Source: Chloroflexota bacterium (GTDB lineage Bacteria; Chloroflexota; Dormibacteria; Aeolococcales; Aeolococcaceae). From it: DNA of 7,863 nucleotides. This document shows, in pieces, positions 7,384 to 7,863 of this stretch (positions within the stretch are counted from its first letter, which is position 1; each line of letters begins with the position of its first letter). The notes below the pieces were generated by a model. The model ran no database searches. It was not told the DNA's origin and saw only the letters and a program-made list of their open reading frames with translations. Location: positions 1 through 7,863 of the forward strand of contig JAQBPI010000064.1 in assembly GCA_028287605.1 (NCBI GenBank), written 5' to 3'. Made by a program: the position numbers and the translations under genes.

Positions 7384-7863
7384 CCGGAGATCGGGACGCC
7401 GCCGGCGGCCCGCGGCCAGGGGTGCGGGCGGCTCCGGCGGCCGGGGTGGACGGCCACCCCCGCCTGCGCGCCCTGCCCCCGGCCCCCGCCTGGGTGCTGC
7501 TGGAGGCGGAGGACGGCGGGCAGGACGTGGTCCTGGCATCGCTGCTCCCGCGCCTGCTCGAGCGCCTCGCACCGGCGGCGACGGCCTGGGTGGCACGCAT
7601 CGACGGCCCCGCCGACCAGGTGCGCTACCTCCTCGATCTCGCCGCTGCCGAGGGGGTTCCCGTGGCCGGCGGCGGGCGCGCGGGCCTCGCCGAGCTGCGC
7701 CTCCCCGCCGGTCACCCCCTCGCGACCATCCTGCTCGGTGAGCGCAGTGCGGGCCGCTGCATGGTCCTGCTGGTCGTCCGGAGCGCCGCACCCGCCGGCG
7801 GGGCCCCCGCCGCCGCGGTGACGGGAGGGTGCGGGGGGCGCTGGGGGCTGGCCGCCGCGGCCG
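7380..7863 (+). CDS. Unidentified protein, N-terminal part (runs off the window), coupled to livF
   Basis: A frame open for 161 codons starts at GTG 7380, overlapping the livF stop as GTGA, and runs off the right edge. I do not recognise the product. Residues 1-37 are Gly/Ala/Pro/Arg-rich and probably disordered. Residues 38-127 look folded, alternating strand-like stretches (AWVLLEAE at 38-45, TAWVARIDG at 67-75) with helix-like ones (VVLASLLPRLLERLAP at 50-65, QVRYLLDLAAAEGVPV at 79-94), then LAELRLPAGHPLATILLG (102-119) and the strand CMVLLVVRS (125-133). Another low-complexity Gly/Ala stretch follows. There is no signal peptide, clear membrane helix or nucleotide-binding motif. The alternation loosely recalls GAF-type sensor domains, which is speculation. 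Long frames arise easily in DNA this GC-rich, but the exact overlap and the lack of any other good frame here favour a real gene. No gap or terminator separates it from livF, so co-transcription is likely. Confidence 0.5.

Overview
The window is a very GC-rich bacterial segment (well above 65% G+C by eye). It holds two divergent, tightly packed gene blocks separated by a 246-base regulatory gap. The substrate-binding protein is a predicted lipoprotein with a classical lipobox (LAAC), which suits a monoderm, high-GC organism such as Actinomycetota or the Chloroflexota/Dormibacterota group. The sequence alone does not fix the lineage.

Left block (minus strand, 1-1479): a complete class III PLP-dependent aminotransferase of the 4-aminobutyrate/ornithine type. 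It overlaps by ATGA the start of an aldehyde dehydrogenase whose first 58 residues lie in the window. This pair (amino group to ketone, then semialdehyde to acid) is the layout of an omega-amino acid catabolic module such as GabT-GabD. The exact substrate cannot be read from the sequence.

Middle (1480-1725): a divergent intergenic region. It has a good sigma70-type -35 box with a weak -10 box, a short dyad touching the -35 box, a perfect 14-bp palindrome in the expected leader, and a strong Shine-Dalgarno site that fixes the start of the first plus-strand gene.

Right block (plus strand, 1726-7383): a complete branched-chain/hydrophobic amino acid ABC transporter (HAAT family) in the order binding protein (livK/livJ-like), permease livH, permease livM, ATPase livG, ATPase livF. 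A strong hairpin lies between the binding-protein gene and the permease genes. From livH onward all genes overlap (8, 4 and 4 bases), which points to translational coupling. LivM has an N-terminal extension of about 175 residues with several extra hydrophobic segments, and LivH has a smaller one.

After livF, an open frame starts in a GTGA overlap and runs off the window (7380-7863). I do not recognise it. Its position suggests it is part of the liv transcript.

Together the genes suggest uptake of an amino acid or amino-acid-like compound, with deamination and oxidation encoded next door. Apart from the extended permeases, the putative operators and the unidentified distal frame, this is a recognisable transport-catabolism locus. 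I see no sign of a novel defence, mobile or RNA-guided system.
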